DNA of 64,000 bases from Streptomyces finlayi (GTDB taxonomy: Bacteria > Actinomycetota > Actinomycetes > Streptomycetales > Streptomycetaceae), in assembly GCF_014216315.1 (NCBI RefSeq), contig NZ_CP045702.1, forward strand, positions 1,550,001-1,614,000, read 5' to 3'. Positions 8,181 to 16,341 of this stretch are shown here, in pieces; position 1 is the stretch's first letter, and each line of letters begins with the position of its first letter. The notes under the pieces were generated by a model, which saw only the letters and a program-made list of their open reading frames with translations, did no database searches and had not been told where the DNA came from. Made by a program: the position numbers and the translations under genes.

Positions 8181-8858
8181 TTGACGAATGAACGGGCTTC
8201 CCCACCGGCCGGACCGGATTCCGCCCCCGGCTCCCGCCGTCCGGGCGGCCGCACAGCACGCACGCGAGCCGCCGTCCGCGACGCCGTCCTCACCGGTCTG
8301 ACCGAGCACGGCTATCCGGGTCTGTCCGTGGAGTACGTGGCGGAACGGTCCGGCGTACACAAGACGACCCTCTACCGGCGCTGGGGCGGCCTCGAAGGGC
8401 TCGTCGTCGATGCGCTGGACCTGGCGGGTGAGGACAGCTGGAAGCCCCCCGAGACCGGCTCTCTGCGCGATGACCTGCGCGCGCTCACCCGGGAGACGGC
8501 AGCCTCGTTCGCCGATCCGGCCGCGGCGGCCGCGCCCCGCGCGTTCATCGCCGCGGCGTTCCAGTCGGCGAAGGCGGCCGACGCGCTGCACGCCTTCTAC
8601 GCCGAGCGGTTCCGACGCTGTGAGTCCGTCGTCCTGCGGGCCGTCGAGCGCGGCGAGATCCCGCGGAGCACCGACGCCGGCGCGCTCGTCAGGGCGGCCA
8701 CCGCCCCGCTGTTCCTCCGTCTGTTCGTCACCCGCGAACCGGTCGACGAAGCCCTCGCCGATCAGTCGGCGGACGGTGCGCTGGCGGCAGCTCTCGCGGG
8801 CGTGTTCACCACGCAACCAAAGCCCCAGCTACAGCCAGAACCCCAGCCCCAGCTGTGA
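8181..8858 (+). CDS. TetR/AcrR family transcriptional regulator
   Basis: A standard TetR N-terminal DNA-binding domain is visible at about residues 25-75: RTRAAVRDAVLTGLTEHGYPG, then VEYVAERSGVHKTTLYRRWGG, which contains the recognition helix. The ligand-binding C-terminal domain follows, and the protein ends in a Pro/Gln tail (QPKPQLQPEPQPQL). The frame is closed by a stop at 8175, so the start is the TTG at 8181 or further in; no clear ribosome-binding site precedes it. The gene faces away from the ABC-F remnant. That pair may once have been a regulator-resistance gene unit, but this is inference. Confidence 0.85.
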   Translation: MTNERASPPAGPDSAPGSRRPGGRTARTRAAVRDAVLTGLTEHGYPGLSVEYVAERSGVHKTTLYRRWGGLEGLVVDALDLAGEDSWKPPETGSLRDDLRALTRETAASFADPAAAAAPRAFIAAAFQSAKAADALHAFYAERFRRCESVVLRAVERGEIPRSTDAGALVRAATAPLFLRLFVTREPVDEALADQSADGALAAALAGVFTTQPKPQLQPEPQPQL

Positions 8859-8924
8859 CCGTCGCCGCTACGTCGCCCCGCCCGCGTGTGCCCCCGTCAC
8901 CCGACCGGCGACCGGCGACCGGAC

Positions 8925-9530
8925 TCACACGGTCCACAGCGGCTGGAGCTCCACCACGTCCCCGGTCAGCTCCGCCACGTCCGTCTCGGTCTGCGCCCGC
9001 TCCGAGAGCCGCTCCACGCCTTGCGGCCGGTACTTGCCCCGCTCAGCGCTCGACTGCCACATCGACAACACAAGAAACTCGTGCCCCGGCGCTTCCCCGA
9101 ACATCCCGCGCAGCATCCCCGGCGATCCGGCCATCGCGGGATTCCACACCTGTCGCTGCATGAGCGAGAAGTGCTCTCCGCGATCTTCGTGCACCCGGCT
9201 GTGCGCGACTCTGACCACATCCGCGTCGGTGAAGTGCGGTTCAAAACCCGTCTTCACGTCGAAGCGGTACTCGAAGAGCTTCACCTGCATGTCCCGGTAC
9301 ATCCCGGACTGCGCCGCGGCCAACCGGTCGTGACCGCGCGCCATGAAGGAATCGTAGAAGACTCGGTTCTCCCAGAACGCGAAGACATGAGCCACGTCCG
9401 GCTCCCTCCGGCTCCATCCCCCGCTCTGTCCCCTGAACCCCGGCTCACCCAGCAGCCCCGTCCACTTCCGCTGCCCCCGCTCGAACCCATGACGGTCCAC
9501 GACGGTGCAGCGAATCCACTTGACCAGCAC
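8925..9530 (-). CDS. DUF4937 (YdbC-like) domain protein, 201 aa
   Basis: The sequence starts MLVKWIRCTV and continues with VAHVFAFWENRVFYDSFM and FEYRFDVKTGFEP, the pattern of the DUF4937/YdbC-like family, which looks like tandem alpha/beta-barrel stress-protein folds. A second related half (VHEDRGEHFSLMQRQVW, HEFLVLSMWQSSAERGKY) repeats the theme. No catalytic residues are known for the family. The gene is monocistronic, convergent with the TetR gene and divergent from the DUF1152 gene. Confidence 0.8.
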   Translation of the reverse strand: MLVKWIRCTVVDRHGFERGQRKWTGLLGEPGFRGQSGGWSRREPDVAHVFAFWENRVFYDSFMARGHDRLAAAQSGMYRDMQVKLFEYRFDVKTGFEPHFTDADVVRVAHSRVHEDRGEHFSLMQRQVWNPAMAGSPGMLRGMFGEAPGHEFLVLSMWQSSAERGKYRPQGVERLSERAQTETDVAELTGDVVELQPLWTV

Positions 9531-9610
9531 CGCGCCATCGTACGGCGCCCGGCATGGCGCGGGTCACGCTACGACGGAGTCCACCCGGGGCAATCCCCTC
9601 CGGTCGCAGA

Positions 9611-10576
9611 ATGATCACCATCACCGCGCTGCACGCCAATCCCCTGTTCGCCCGGCTCGAGACCTCCAAGCGTGTTCTCGTCGCCGGCGCCGGCGGTGGG
9701 TTCGACATCTACGCGGGACTTCCCGTGGTGCTTTCCCTGATGCATCAGGGAAAACACGTCCAGCTCGCCAATCTCACGTTCAGCGCGATCGAGGGGCTCC
9801 CGCTCGACGAATGGCTCGCGCCCGACGTCGCCGCAGTCGGACCGCGAAGCTCGCTCCACCAGGCGTACTTCCCGGAACGCACCCTCGCCCAATGGCTCGA
9901 ACTGCACGGCTATCCCAGCACGGTGCACGCGTTCTCCCGCGTCGGCGTGCAGCCGCTCCGCGCCGCCTACCGCGCGTTGATCGACGCCTACGACATCGAT
10001 GCCGTGGTGCTCGTCGACGGCGGTACCGACATCCTGATGCGCGGCGACGAGACGGAGCTCGGCACCCCCGAGGAGGACCTCACCAGCGTCGCCGCGCTGG
10101 CGGGCATCGATGTGCCCGAGCGCCTGGTCGTCTCCATCGGCTTCGGCGTCGACGCCTACCACGGGGTGAGCCACGGCCTCGTACTGGAGAACATCGCCGC
10201 TCTGGAACGCGCGGGCGCCTACCTGGGCGCGTTCTCCGTGCCTCGTGCGACCCGTGAAGGAGCGCTCTTCGTCGATGCCGTGGCGCATGCCCAGCAGCAC
10301 ACCCCCCAACACCCCAGCATCGTCAACGGTTCGATAGGCGCAGCCGTCCAAGGAGCTTTCGGGGACGTCCAGTTCACTTCACGCACCCGTGGGAGCGAGC
10401 TGTTCGTCAACCCGTTGATGACGCTCTGCTTCGCCTTCGAACTGGAGGGACTGGCCCGGCAGTGCCTCTACCTCGACCGCATCGAGAACACTCACCTCAT
10501 CCGCCAGGTCAGCTCCGCGATCGAGCTGTTCCGCGAGGAGGTCGTCCAGCGGCCCCCGCGCCGCATTCCCCACTGA
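9611..10576 (+). CDS. DUF1152 domain protein, 321 aa
   Basis: The protein has an N-terminal nucleotide-fold-like segment, VLVAGAGGGFDIYAGLPV, and an internal LVDGGTDILMRGDE followed by TPEEDLTSVAAL, which define DUF1152. The glycine-rich GAGGGFD near residue 22 looks like a ligand-binding loop. I chose the ATG at 9611 (MITITALHANPL) because the family usually begins close to the GAGGGFD strand; a start at 9554 would add an Arg-rich leader. Function unknown. Later segments (GFGVDAYHGVSHGLVLENIAAL, RGSELFVNPLMTLCF) are also family features. Confidence 0.8.
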   Translation: MITITALHANPLFARLETSKRVLVAGAGGGFDIYAGLPVVLSLMHQGKHVQLANLTFSAIEGLPLDEWLAPDVAAVGPRSSLHQAYFPERTLAQWLELHGYPSTVHAFSRVGVQPLRAAYRALIDAYDIDAVVLVDGGTDILMRGDETELGTPEEDLTSVAALAGIDVPERLVVSIGFGVDAYHGVSHGLVLENIAALERAGAYLGAFSVPRATREGALFVDAVAHAQQHTPQHPSIVNGSIGAAVQGAFGDVQFTSRTRGSELFVNPLMTLCFAFELEGLARQCLYLDRIENTHLIRQVSSAIELFREEVVQRPPRRIPH

Positions 10577-10701
10577 GCGGCCCGGACACGACCATGGTCC
10601 GATTGCGTCGCCGCCCACCAAGGCGGTTGGATTCACCGACAGTTACGGTCATGATCGGGCGGTGAGATCGGTCCGCCGCCCGGCGCGAGGAGGGAAGTCC
10701 G

Positions 10702-11238
10702 ATGAGCACGCCCAACAAGGACATCGACAAGGTTGAAGTCAGGCTGAAGTGGGACCCCAGTACGACCGGCGAGCCGGCACACGACCTGGACATCATCGCG
10801 GGGCCGTACACCACGGACGATCCGTACGGCAGCCCCGCCTATCTGGTGCACTTCGACAGCCGCTCACCGGACGGCACGATCACGCTCAACCGGGACAGCA
10901 GGACCGGCCAGGGGCTCGGATTCGACGAGATCATGACGATCGAACTGGACCGGATGGCCGAGACGTACGCCCGGGTGATCGTCGGGATCGCCATCCAGCA
11001 GCGGGACGGCCGGAAGACCTTCGGCGACATACAGCGCACCGGCGTACAGATCCTCGAGGGGTACACGAGCCTCTCGGAGAGCGACTTCTCGGAGGTGTCG
11101 GGGGCCACTGCGGCGGTGGTCGCGGTGTTCGCCCGGGACAGTTCCGGCGCCTGGACGTTCCACTCCGAGGTGCGTGGCTTCGACGGCGACCCTGACGAGT
11201 TCGCCGCTGCCATGGGAAGCCGGACCCCGGGCGACTGA
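10702..11238 (+). CDS. TerD-family (tellurium resistance/stress) protein, 178 aa
   Basis: The start is well supported by AGGAGGGA eight bases before the ATG at 10702. The sequence has the TerD layout of a calcium-binding beta-sandwich: EVRLKWDPS, then DLDIIAGPY, NRDSRTGQGLGFDEIMTIEL and YARVIVGIAIQQRDGRKTFGDI. The GEPAHDLD segment near residue 28 is in the position of the TerD Asp-rich Ca site but is less acidic than in classical TerD. Streptomycetes carry many TerD paralogues linked to stress and development. It is single and convergent with nrdJ. Confidence 0.85.
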   Translation: MSTPNKDIDKVEVRLKWDPSTTGEPAHDLDIIAGPYTTDDPYGSPAYLVHFDSRSPDGTITLNRDSRTGQGLGFDEIMTIELDRMAETYARVIVGIAIQQRDGRKTFGDIQRTGVQILEGYTSLSESDFSEVSGATAAVVAVFARDSSGAWTFHSEVRGFDGDPDEFAAAMGSRTPGD

Positions 11239-11312
11239 GCGGCGGTCGCCCCCACGGACGCCGCGGCCGCGCGGGGTCGGGGGCAGCCGGTTCCGGTCGG
11301 CCGTACAGCGCT

Positions 11313-11349
11313 CAGGGCGGTGGCGCCGAATATCGGCTCCACCGCCCTG
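11313..11349. terminator. Bidirectional terminator between the TerD gene and nrdJ
   Basis: A long hairpin: CAGGGCGGTGG and then GCCGA pair with TCGGC and then CCACCGCCCTG, leaving one mismatch and a 3-base ATA loop. It lies between two convergent genes. Confidence 0.8.
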
Positions 11350-11384
11350 GGCAGGTGTTCTACGCCCTGACCGGGCGTCCTGGA

Positions 11385-14297
11385 TCAGCTGCAGCCACTG
11401 GTGGAGCCGCAGCCCTCACAGATGTAGCAGGAACCGGCGCGCTGCATCTTCGTGCCGCAGGAGAAGCAGAGCGGCGCGTCCGCGCTGATACCGAGCTGCA
11501 TCTCGACCAGCTCGGCCGAGGTGTGGGCCGTCTTCGGAGCCGGCTTCTCGGCCGCCTCCTCCGGGGCCGCGACCGCCTTCAGGGGCTCCACGTGAAGCGG
11601 AGCGGACTGGGCGAGGCTCTCGGTGTCCATGCCCTCGTCCTCGAACTCGAACGACGGCTCGTACGAACCGGTGTCGAGGTGACGCTGACGCTCATCGGCC
11701 GAGTGGATACCGAGCGCGGAGCGCGTCTCGAAGGGCAGGAAGTCCAGCGCCAGGCGGCGGAAGATGTAGTCGACGATCGACTGCGCCATCCGCACGTCCG
11801 GGTCGTCCGTCATACCGGCCGGCTCGAAGCGCATGTTGGTGAACTTCGAGACGTACGTCTCCAGCGGCACGCCGTACTGGAGACCGACCGAGACCGCGAT
11901 CGAGAAGGCGTCCATCATGCCCGCGAGGGTCGAACCCTGCTTGGACATCTTCAGGAAGACCTCACCGAGGCCGTCGTCCGGGTAGGAGTTGGCGGTCATG
12001 TACCCCTCGGCGCCACCGACCGTGAAGGAGGTGGTGATGCCGGGACGGCCCTTGGGCAGACGCTTGCGGACCGGACGGTACTCGATGACCTTCTCCACCG
12101 CGGTACGGATGGTGTCCTCGGTCTTCGCGGTGATCGCGTCCTTCTTCTCCTCCCACTTCTTCGTGGAGAGGGGCTGGCCGACCTTGCAGTTGTCGCGGTA
12201 GATCGCGAGCGCCTTGACGCCCATCTTCCACGCCTCGAAGTAGACCTCTTCGACGTCCTCGACGGTGGCCGTCTCCGGCAGGTTCACCGTCTTGGAGAGC
12301 GCGCCGGAGATCCACGGCTGGATGGCCGCCATCATCCGGACATGGCCCATCGCGGAGATGGACCGCTCGCCCATCGCGCAGTCGAAGACCTCGTAGTGCC
12401 CGGGCTTCAGGCCCGGGGCGTCGATCACATTGCCGTTCTCGGCGATGTGGGCGACGACCGCCTCGATCTGCTCCGGCTGGTAGCCGAGGCGGCGCAGCGC
12501 CTGCGGGACGGTGCCGTTGACGATCTGCATCGATCCGCCGCCGACGAGCTTCTTGAACTTGACCAGGGCGAGGTCGGGCTCGAGACCGGTGGTGTCGCAG
12601 GACATCGCGAGACCGATGGTGCCGGTGGGAGCGATGACCGACGCCTGGGCGTTACGGAAACCGTTCTTCGCACCGAGCCGGATCACGTCCTGCCAGGCCT
12701 CCGTGGCGGCGGCCCAGATCGGCGAGTCCAGGTCGTCCACGTGCACCGCGACGGCGTTGGCGTCGGAATGCTGCTTCATGACGCGCTGGTGCGGTTCGGC
12801 GTTGCGGGCGTAGCCGTCGTACGCGCCGACGACCGCGGCGAGCTCGGCGGAGCGCTTGTACGAGGTGCCGGTCATCAGCGACGTGATGGCACCGGCGAGC
12901 GCGCGGCCGCCTTCGCTGTCGTAGGCGTGGCCGGTCGCCATGAGCAGGGCGCCGAGGTTGGCGTAACCGATGCCCAGCTGCCGGTAGGCGCGGGTGTTCT
13001 CGCCGATCTTCTGCGTCGGGAAGTCCGCGAAGCAGATGGAGATGTCCATCGCGGTGATGACCAGCTCGACGACCTTGGAGAAGCGCTCGGACTCGAAGGA
13101 CTGGTGGCCTTCGCCGTCGTCCTTGAGGAACTTCATCAGGTTCAGCGAGGCCAGGTTGCACGAGGTGTTGTCCAGGTGCATGTACTCGCTGCAGGGGTTC
13201 GAGCCGTTGATCCGGCCGGACTCCGGGCAGGTGTGCCAGTGGTTGATGGTGTCGTCGTACTGGATGCCGGGGTCGGCACAGGCCCAGGCCGCCTCGGCCA
13301 TCTTGCGGAAGAGGGACTTGGCCTCCACCTCCTCGATGACCTCACCGGTCATCCGGGCACGCAGACCGAACTTCCCGCCGGACTCCACGGCCTTCATGAA
13401 CTCGTCGTTCACACGGACCGAGTTGTTGGCGTTCTGGTACTGGACGGACGTGATGTCGTCGCCGCCCAGGTCCATGTCGAACCCCGCGTCGCGCAGGGCG
13501 CGGATCTTCTCCTCCTCCTTGACCTTGGTCTCGATGAAGTTCTCGATGTCGGGGTGGTCGACGTCGAGAATGACCATCTTGGCCGCACGGCGGGTGGCCC
13601 CACCGGACTTGATCGTTCCAGCGGACGCGTCGGCGCCGCGCATGAAAGAGACCGGGCCGGAGGCGTTGCCACCGGAGGAGAGCAGCTCCTTGGAGGAGCG
13701 GATACGGGAGAGGTTCAGGCCGGCACCGGAGCCGCCCTTGAAGATCATGCCCTCTTCCTTGTACCAGTCGAGGATCGACTCCATGGAGTCGTCGACGGCC
13801 AGGATGAAGCAGGCGGAGACCTGCTGCGGCTGAGGCGTTCCGACGTTGAACCAGACCGGCGAGTTGAAGCTGAAGATCTGGTGCAGGAGGGCATACGCCA
13901 GCTCGTGCTCGAAGATCTCGGCGTCAGCGGGAGAGGTGAAGTAGTTGTAGTCCTCACCGGCCTTCCGGTACGTCTTGACGATCCGGTCGATGAGCTGCCG
14001 CAGACCGGTCTCGCGCTGCGGGGAGCCGACGGCACCCCGGAAGTACTTGCTGGTGACGATGTTGACCGCGTTCACCGACCAGAAGTCGGGGAACTCGACG
14101 CCACGCTGCTCGAAGTTGATCGAGCCGTCGCGCCAGTTGGTCATGACGACATCCCGGCGTGCCCACGCCACCTCGTCGTACGGATGCACTCCGGGGGTGG
14201 TGTGAATGCGCTCGATACGCAGACCCTGCCGATTCGCAGTCGACTTGGTGCCCTTGGTGCGGGAACCTCGTGCCGGGCCGCTCACCGTCTCTGTCAT
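11385..14297 (-). CDS. nrdJ: Adenosylcobalamin-dependent (class II) ribonucleoside-diphosphate reductase
   Basis: NrdJ makes deoxyribonucleotides from ribonucleotides using vitamin B12 and no oxygen. The protein is 970 aa from the ATG at 14297, which has GGGAGG upstream. Visible family motifs include FNSPVWFNVG, SGAGLNLSRIR, GGATRRAAKMVILDVDHPD, the substrate/radical-site stretch NGSNPCSEYMHLDNTSCNLA, and APTGTIGLAMSCDTTG. The C-terminus ends in a Cys-rich CFSCGTKMQRAGSCYIC..CGSTSGCS segment for redox regeneration and metal binding. It lies 159 bp downstream of nrdR on the same strand, the usual streptomycete nrdR-nrdJ operon, and should be repressed by NrdR through the boxes upstream of nrdR. 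Confidence 0.97.
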   Translation of the reverse strand: MTETVSGPARGSRTKGTKSTANRQGLRIERIHTTPGVHPYDEVAWARRDVVMTNWRDGSINFEQRGVEFPDFWSVNAVNIVTSKYFRGAVGSPQRETGLRQLIDRIVKTYRKAGEDYNYFTSPADAEIFEHELAYALLHQIFSFNSPVWFNVGTPQPQQVSACFILAVDDSMESILDWYKEEGMIFKGGSGAGLNLSRIRSSKELLSSGGNASGPVSFMRGADASAGTIKSGGATRRAAKMVILDVDHPDIENFIETKVKEEEKIRALRDAGFDMDLGGDDITSVQYQNANNSVRVNDEFMKAVESGGKFGLRARMTGEVIEEVEAKSLFRKMAEAAWACADPGIQYDDTINHWHTCPESGRINGSNPCSEYMHLDNTSCNLASLNLMKFLKDDGEGHQSFESERFSKVVELVITAMDISICFADFPTQKIGENTRAYRQLGIGYANLGALLMATGHAYDSEGGRALAGAITSLMTGTSYKRSAELAAVVGAYDGYARNAEPHQRVMKQHSDANAVAVHVDDLDSPIWAAATEAWQDVIRLGAKNGFRNAQASVIAPTGTIGLAMSCDTTGLEPDLALVKFKKLVGGGSMQIVNGTVPQALRRLGYQPEQIEAVVAHIAENGNVIDAPGLKPGHYEVFDCAMGERSISAMGHVRMMAAIQPWISGALSKTVNLPETATVEDVEEVYFEAWKMGVKALAIYRDNCKVGQPLSTKKWEEKKDAITAKTEDTIRTAVEKVIEYRPVRKRLPKGRPGITTSFTVGGAEGYMTANSYPDDGLGEVFLKMSKQGSTLAGMMDAFSIAVSVGLQYGVPLETYVSKFTNMRFEPAGMTDDPDVRMAQSIVDYIFRRLALDFLPFETRSALGIHSADERQRHLDTGSYEPSFEFEDEGMDTESLAQSAPLHVEPLKAVAAPEEAAEKPAPKTAHTSAELVEMQLGISADAPLCFSCGTKMQRAGSCYICEGCGSTSGCS

Positions 14298-14456
14298 GCC
14301 GCCTCCCATATGTGGGCAAAAACGCCCTGAAGTACCCAGTTCTTCCCAGGGCACAGTGTGTGTCTGATGCTCCGGGCGCCGCTCGCAGCGCCGGGAACAG
14401 GTCTTGGTACCGCCCTGCCTCCGGCCGGCAGACCTCCGCCGCCCGACCGGTGCCGA

Positions 14457-14969
14457 TCAGTCGGCGGCGATGGCGGGCGCGGGGACCTCGAGGGTCTCGC
14501 CGCTCCCGCGTTCGTTCGCGGGAGGCCGTTGCTCGCGGAGTTGCGCGATGGCGGCCTCGAAGTCGTCGAGTGAGTTGAACGCCCGGTACACGGACGCGAA
14601 CCGCAGGTACGCGACGAGGTCGAGTTCCTGCAGGGGGCCGAGTATGGCCAGACCCACGTCGTGGGTGGTCAGCTCGGCGCTGCCGGTGGCACGCACCGCC
14701 TCTTCGACCCGCTGGCCGAGCTTGGCGAGCGCGTCCTCGGTGACGGGCCGCCCCTGGCACGCCTTCCGGACACCGGAAATGACCTTGGTGCGGCTGAAGG
14801 GTTCCGTCACACCGCTGCGCTTGACCACCATCAGCGAACAGGTCTCCACCGTCGTGAAACGGCGGGAGCAGTCGGGGCACTGGCGGCGCCGTCGGATCGA
14901 CGTGCCGTCGTCGGTGGTGCGACTGTCGACGACCCTGCTGTCGGGGTGCCTGCAGAAGGGGCAGTGCAT
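14457..14969 (-). CDS. nrdR: Transcriptional repressor NrdR
   Basis: NrdR represses ribonucleotide reductase genes when dATP is abundant. The 170-aa protein begins MHCPFCRHPDSRVVDSR and has a second knuckle in RQCPDCSRRFTT, together a four-Cys zinc ribbon for DNA binding. An ATP-cone follows at about residues 48-138 (VVKRSGVTEPFSRTKVISGV, then DLVAYLRFASVYRAF). The C-terminal 30 residues are a variable tail. It is the first gene of the nrdR-nrdJ operon and is expected to regulate its own promoter. Confidence 0.97.
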   Translation of the reverse strand: MHCPFCRHPDSRVVDSRTTDDGTSIRRRRQCPDCSRRFTTVETCSLMVVKRSGVTEPFSRTKVISGVRKACQGRPVTEDALAKLGQRVEEAVRATGSAELTTHDVGLAILGPLQELDLVAYLRFASVYRAFNSLDDFEAAIAQLREQRPPANERGSGETLEVPAPAIAAD

Positions 14970-15078
14970 GGCTCCCAACCCTCCTTCACAGCGCGACTGA
15001 ATAGCCTCGCCAGGCCCGTCACGGGCCCTTCGAAGCAGGCTCAAGCATAGGCGATCGCCGCTCCCCGATGAACCAGGG

Positions 15079-15125
15079 ACCACAACCTCTGGGTGAGCGA
15101 GGCAATCCAACCACTAGATCTAGGG
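15079..15125 (-). promoter_or_regulatory. Tandem NrdR boxes upstream of nrdR-nrdJ
   Basis: Two related palindromic sites, ACCACTAGATCTAGGG (15110-15125) and ACCACAACCTCTGGGT (15079-15094), start 31 bp apart, about three helical turns. They lie 110-155 bp upstream of the nrdR start. This tandem arrangement is the known pattern of NrdR operators. The first contains the perfect palindrome CTAGATCTAG. Confidence 0.7.
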
Positions 15126-15350
15126 TTTCGCGGCACTTTCGGCCCTAGCGCGTGTCGCGCTTGCGGACCACTGCGGCGGCATGCGGCCAGGCATGAGAGT
15201 ACGGGAGACACACGACTCCCCCGAGGGCGGGGCGCCGGCTGACGGACTGGCGCCGCGCCCGCCGAAAGGGCCCCCGCAAGCTCGCCGGGAAACTGCGGGC
15301 GCTACCGTAATGGCCGGAATTGCCGGTCGCCCTGGAGGCGGCCCATACAC

Positions 15351-15387
15351 CCCGCCATAAGCTCTCGGCGGGCCTTTATTCGTTTTT
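15351..15387 (+). terminator. Rho-independent-type hairpin with T-tract upstream of lexA
   Basis: CCCGCC (15351-15356) pairs with GGCGGG (15367-15372) and is followed by the T-rich TTTATTCGTTTTT (15375-15387). This is unusually canonical for a high-GC genome. It ends transcription coming from the left on the + strand just before the lexA SOS box, though no + strand gene is visible there. Confidence 0.5.
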
Positions 15388-15390
15388 CAC

Positions 15391-15405
15391 TCGAACGTGT
15401 GTTTG
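15391..15405 (+). promoter_or_regulatory. LexA/SOS box of lexA
   Basis: TCGAACGTGTGTTTG closely matches the actinobacterial and Bacillus-type SOS box (TCGAAC, a 4-base spacer, GTTCGA-like half). It lies 63 bp before the lexA start, as expected for autorepression. Confidence 0.75.
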
Positions 15406-15467
15406 GCGCAACCTTTCGAAAGCTACTACCGTTGTCCAACTAGGGAGAACATTCGAGAGGGGCCGAC

Positions 15468-16265
15468 GTGACCACCACCGCAGACAGTGCCACCATCACT
15501 GCCCAGGACCACCGCTCCCAGAGCCGACTTGAGCCGGTGCATGCAATGAATGACTCAGTCGTGAACACGGAGGGGCCGGAGCCCGCGCGTCCCGCGCGCT
15601 CCATGCCCGGCCGCCCACCAGGAATCCGGGCGGACAGCTCCGGGCTCACGGACCGGCAGCGGCGGGTGATCGAGGTCATTCGCGATTCGGTTCAGCGCCG
15701 AGGGTACCCGCCCTCGATGCGGGAGATCGGCCAGGCGGTAGGGCTGTCCAGCACGTCGTCCGTCGCTCACCAGCTGATGGCCCTGGAGCGCAAGGGCTTC
15801 CTGCGCCGGGACCCGCACCGCCCTCGTGCGTACGAGGTCCGGGGCTCGGACCAGCCCAGCACCCAGCAGACCGACACGACGGGCAAGCCCGCCGCTTCGT
15901 ACGTTCCGCTGGTGGGCCGGATCGCGGCCGGTGGTCCGATCCTCGCCGAGGAATCGGTCGAGGACGTCTTCCCGCTACCCCGCCAGCTCGTGGGCGACGG
16001 AGAGCTGTTCGTCCTCAAGGTCGTCGGCGATTCGATGATCGAGGCCGCGATCTGTGACGGCGACTGGGTCACGGTCCGGCGCCAGCCGGTCGCGGAGAAC
16101 GGGGACATCGTGGCGGCCATGCTGGACGGTGAGGCCACCGTCAAGCGGTTCAAGCGCGAGGACGGCCATGTATGGCTCCTCCCGCACAACTCCGCCTACC
16201 AGCCGATCCCCGGCGACGAGGCCACCATCCTCGGCAAGGTGGTGGCGGTGCTACGGCGGGTCTGA
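15468..16265 (+). CDS. lexA: SOS-response repressor/self-cleaving protease LexA
   Basis: LexA represses DNA-damage genes and cleaves itself when RecA filaments form. The winged-helix domain lies at about residues 60-125 (LTDRQRRVIEVIRDSVQRRG, then SMREIGQAVGLSSTSSV). The autocleavage site is Ala154-Gly155 in GRIAAGGPIL, and the catalytic dyad is Ser189 (VVGDSMIEAAI) and Lys226 (EATVKRFKR). The GTG at 15468 has GAGAGGGG six bases upstream; an ATG 26 codons later is a possible shorter start. The first 55 residues are a variable extension common in actinomycetes. An SOS box lies upstream, and the gene is divergent from nrdR. Confidence 0.96.
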   Translation: MTTTADSATITAQDHRSQSRLEPVHAMNDSVVNTEGPEPARPARSMPGRPPGIRADSSGLTDRQRRVIEVIRDSVQRRGYPPSMREIGQAVGLSSTSSVAHQLMALERKGFLRRDPHRPRAYEVRGSDQPSTQQTDTTGKPAASYVPLVGRIAAGGPILAEESVEDVFPLPRQLVGDGELFVLKVVGDSMIEAAICDGDWVTVRRQPVAENGDIVAAMLDGEATVKRFKREDGHVWLLPHNSAYQPIPGDEATILGKVVAVLRRV

Positions 16266-16283
16266 AACCCGCCGGTTCCGACC

Positions 16284-16318
16284 GGGCCCCGGGATGCACT
16301 GCGCCGATCCCGGGGCCC
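16284..16318. terminator. Bidirectional terminator between lexA and the DinG-like gene
   Basis: A perfect 12-bp stem (GGGCCCCGGGAT at 16284-16295 with ATCCCGGGGCCC at 16307-16318) with an 11-base loop, between convergent 3' ends. Confidence 0.85.
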
Positions 16319-16341
16319 TGCCATGTCTGCCGCCCGGTCGC

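Noticed and set aside
11355..14330. Very long open frame on the + strand opposite nrdJ
   Set aside because: In high-GC DNA the antisense of a codon-biased gene often stays open. The translation is rich in Arg, Gly, Asp and Val without any family motif, while nrdJ on the other strand has all its motifs.
14298..14456. Cobalamin riboswitch before nrdJ
   Set aside because: No B12-box-like sequence or long structured leader is visible in the 159-bp gap. In streptomycetes the known riboswitch lies before the class Ia genes instead.
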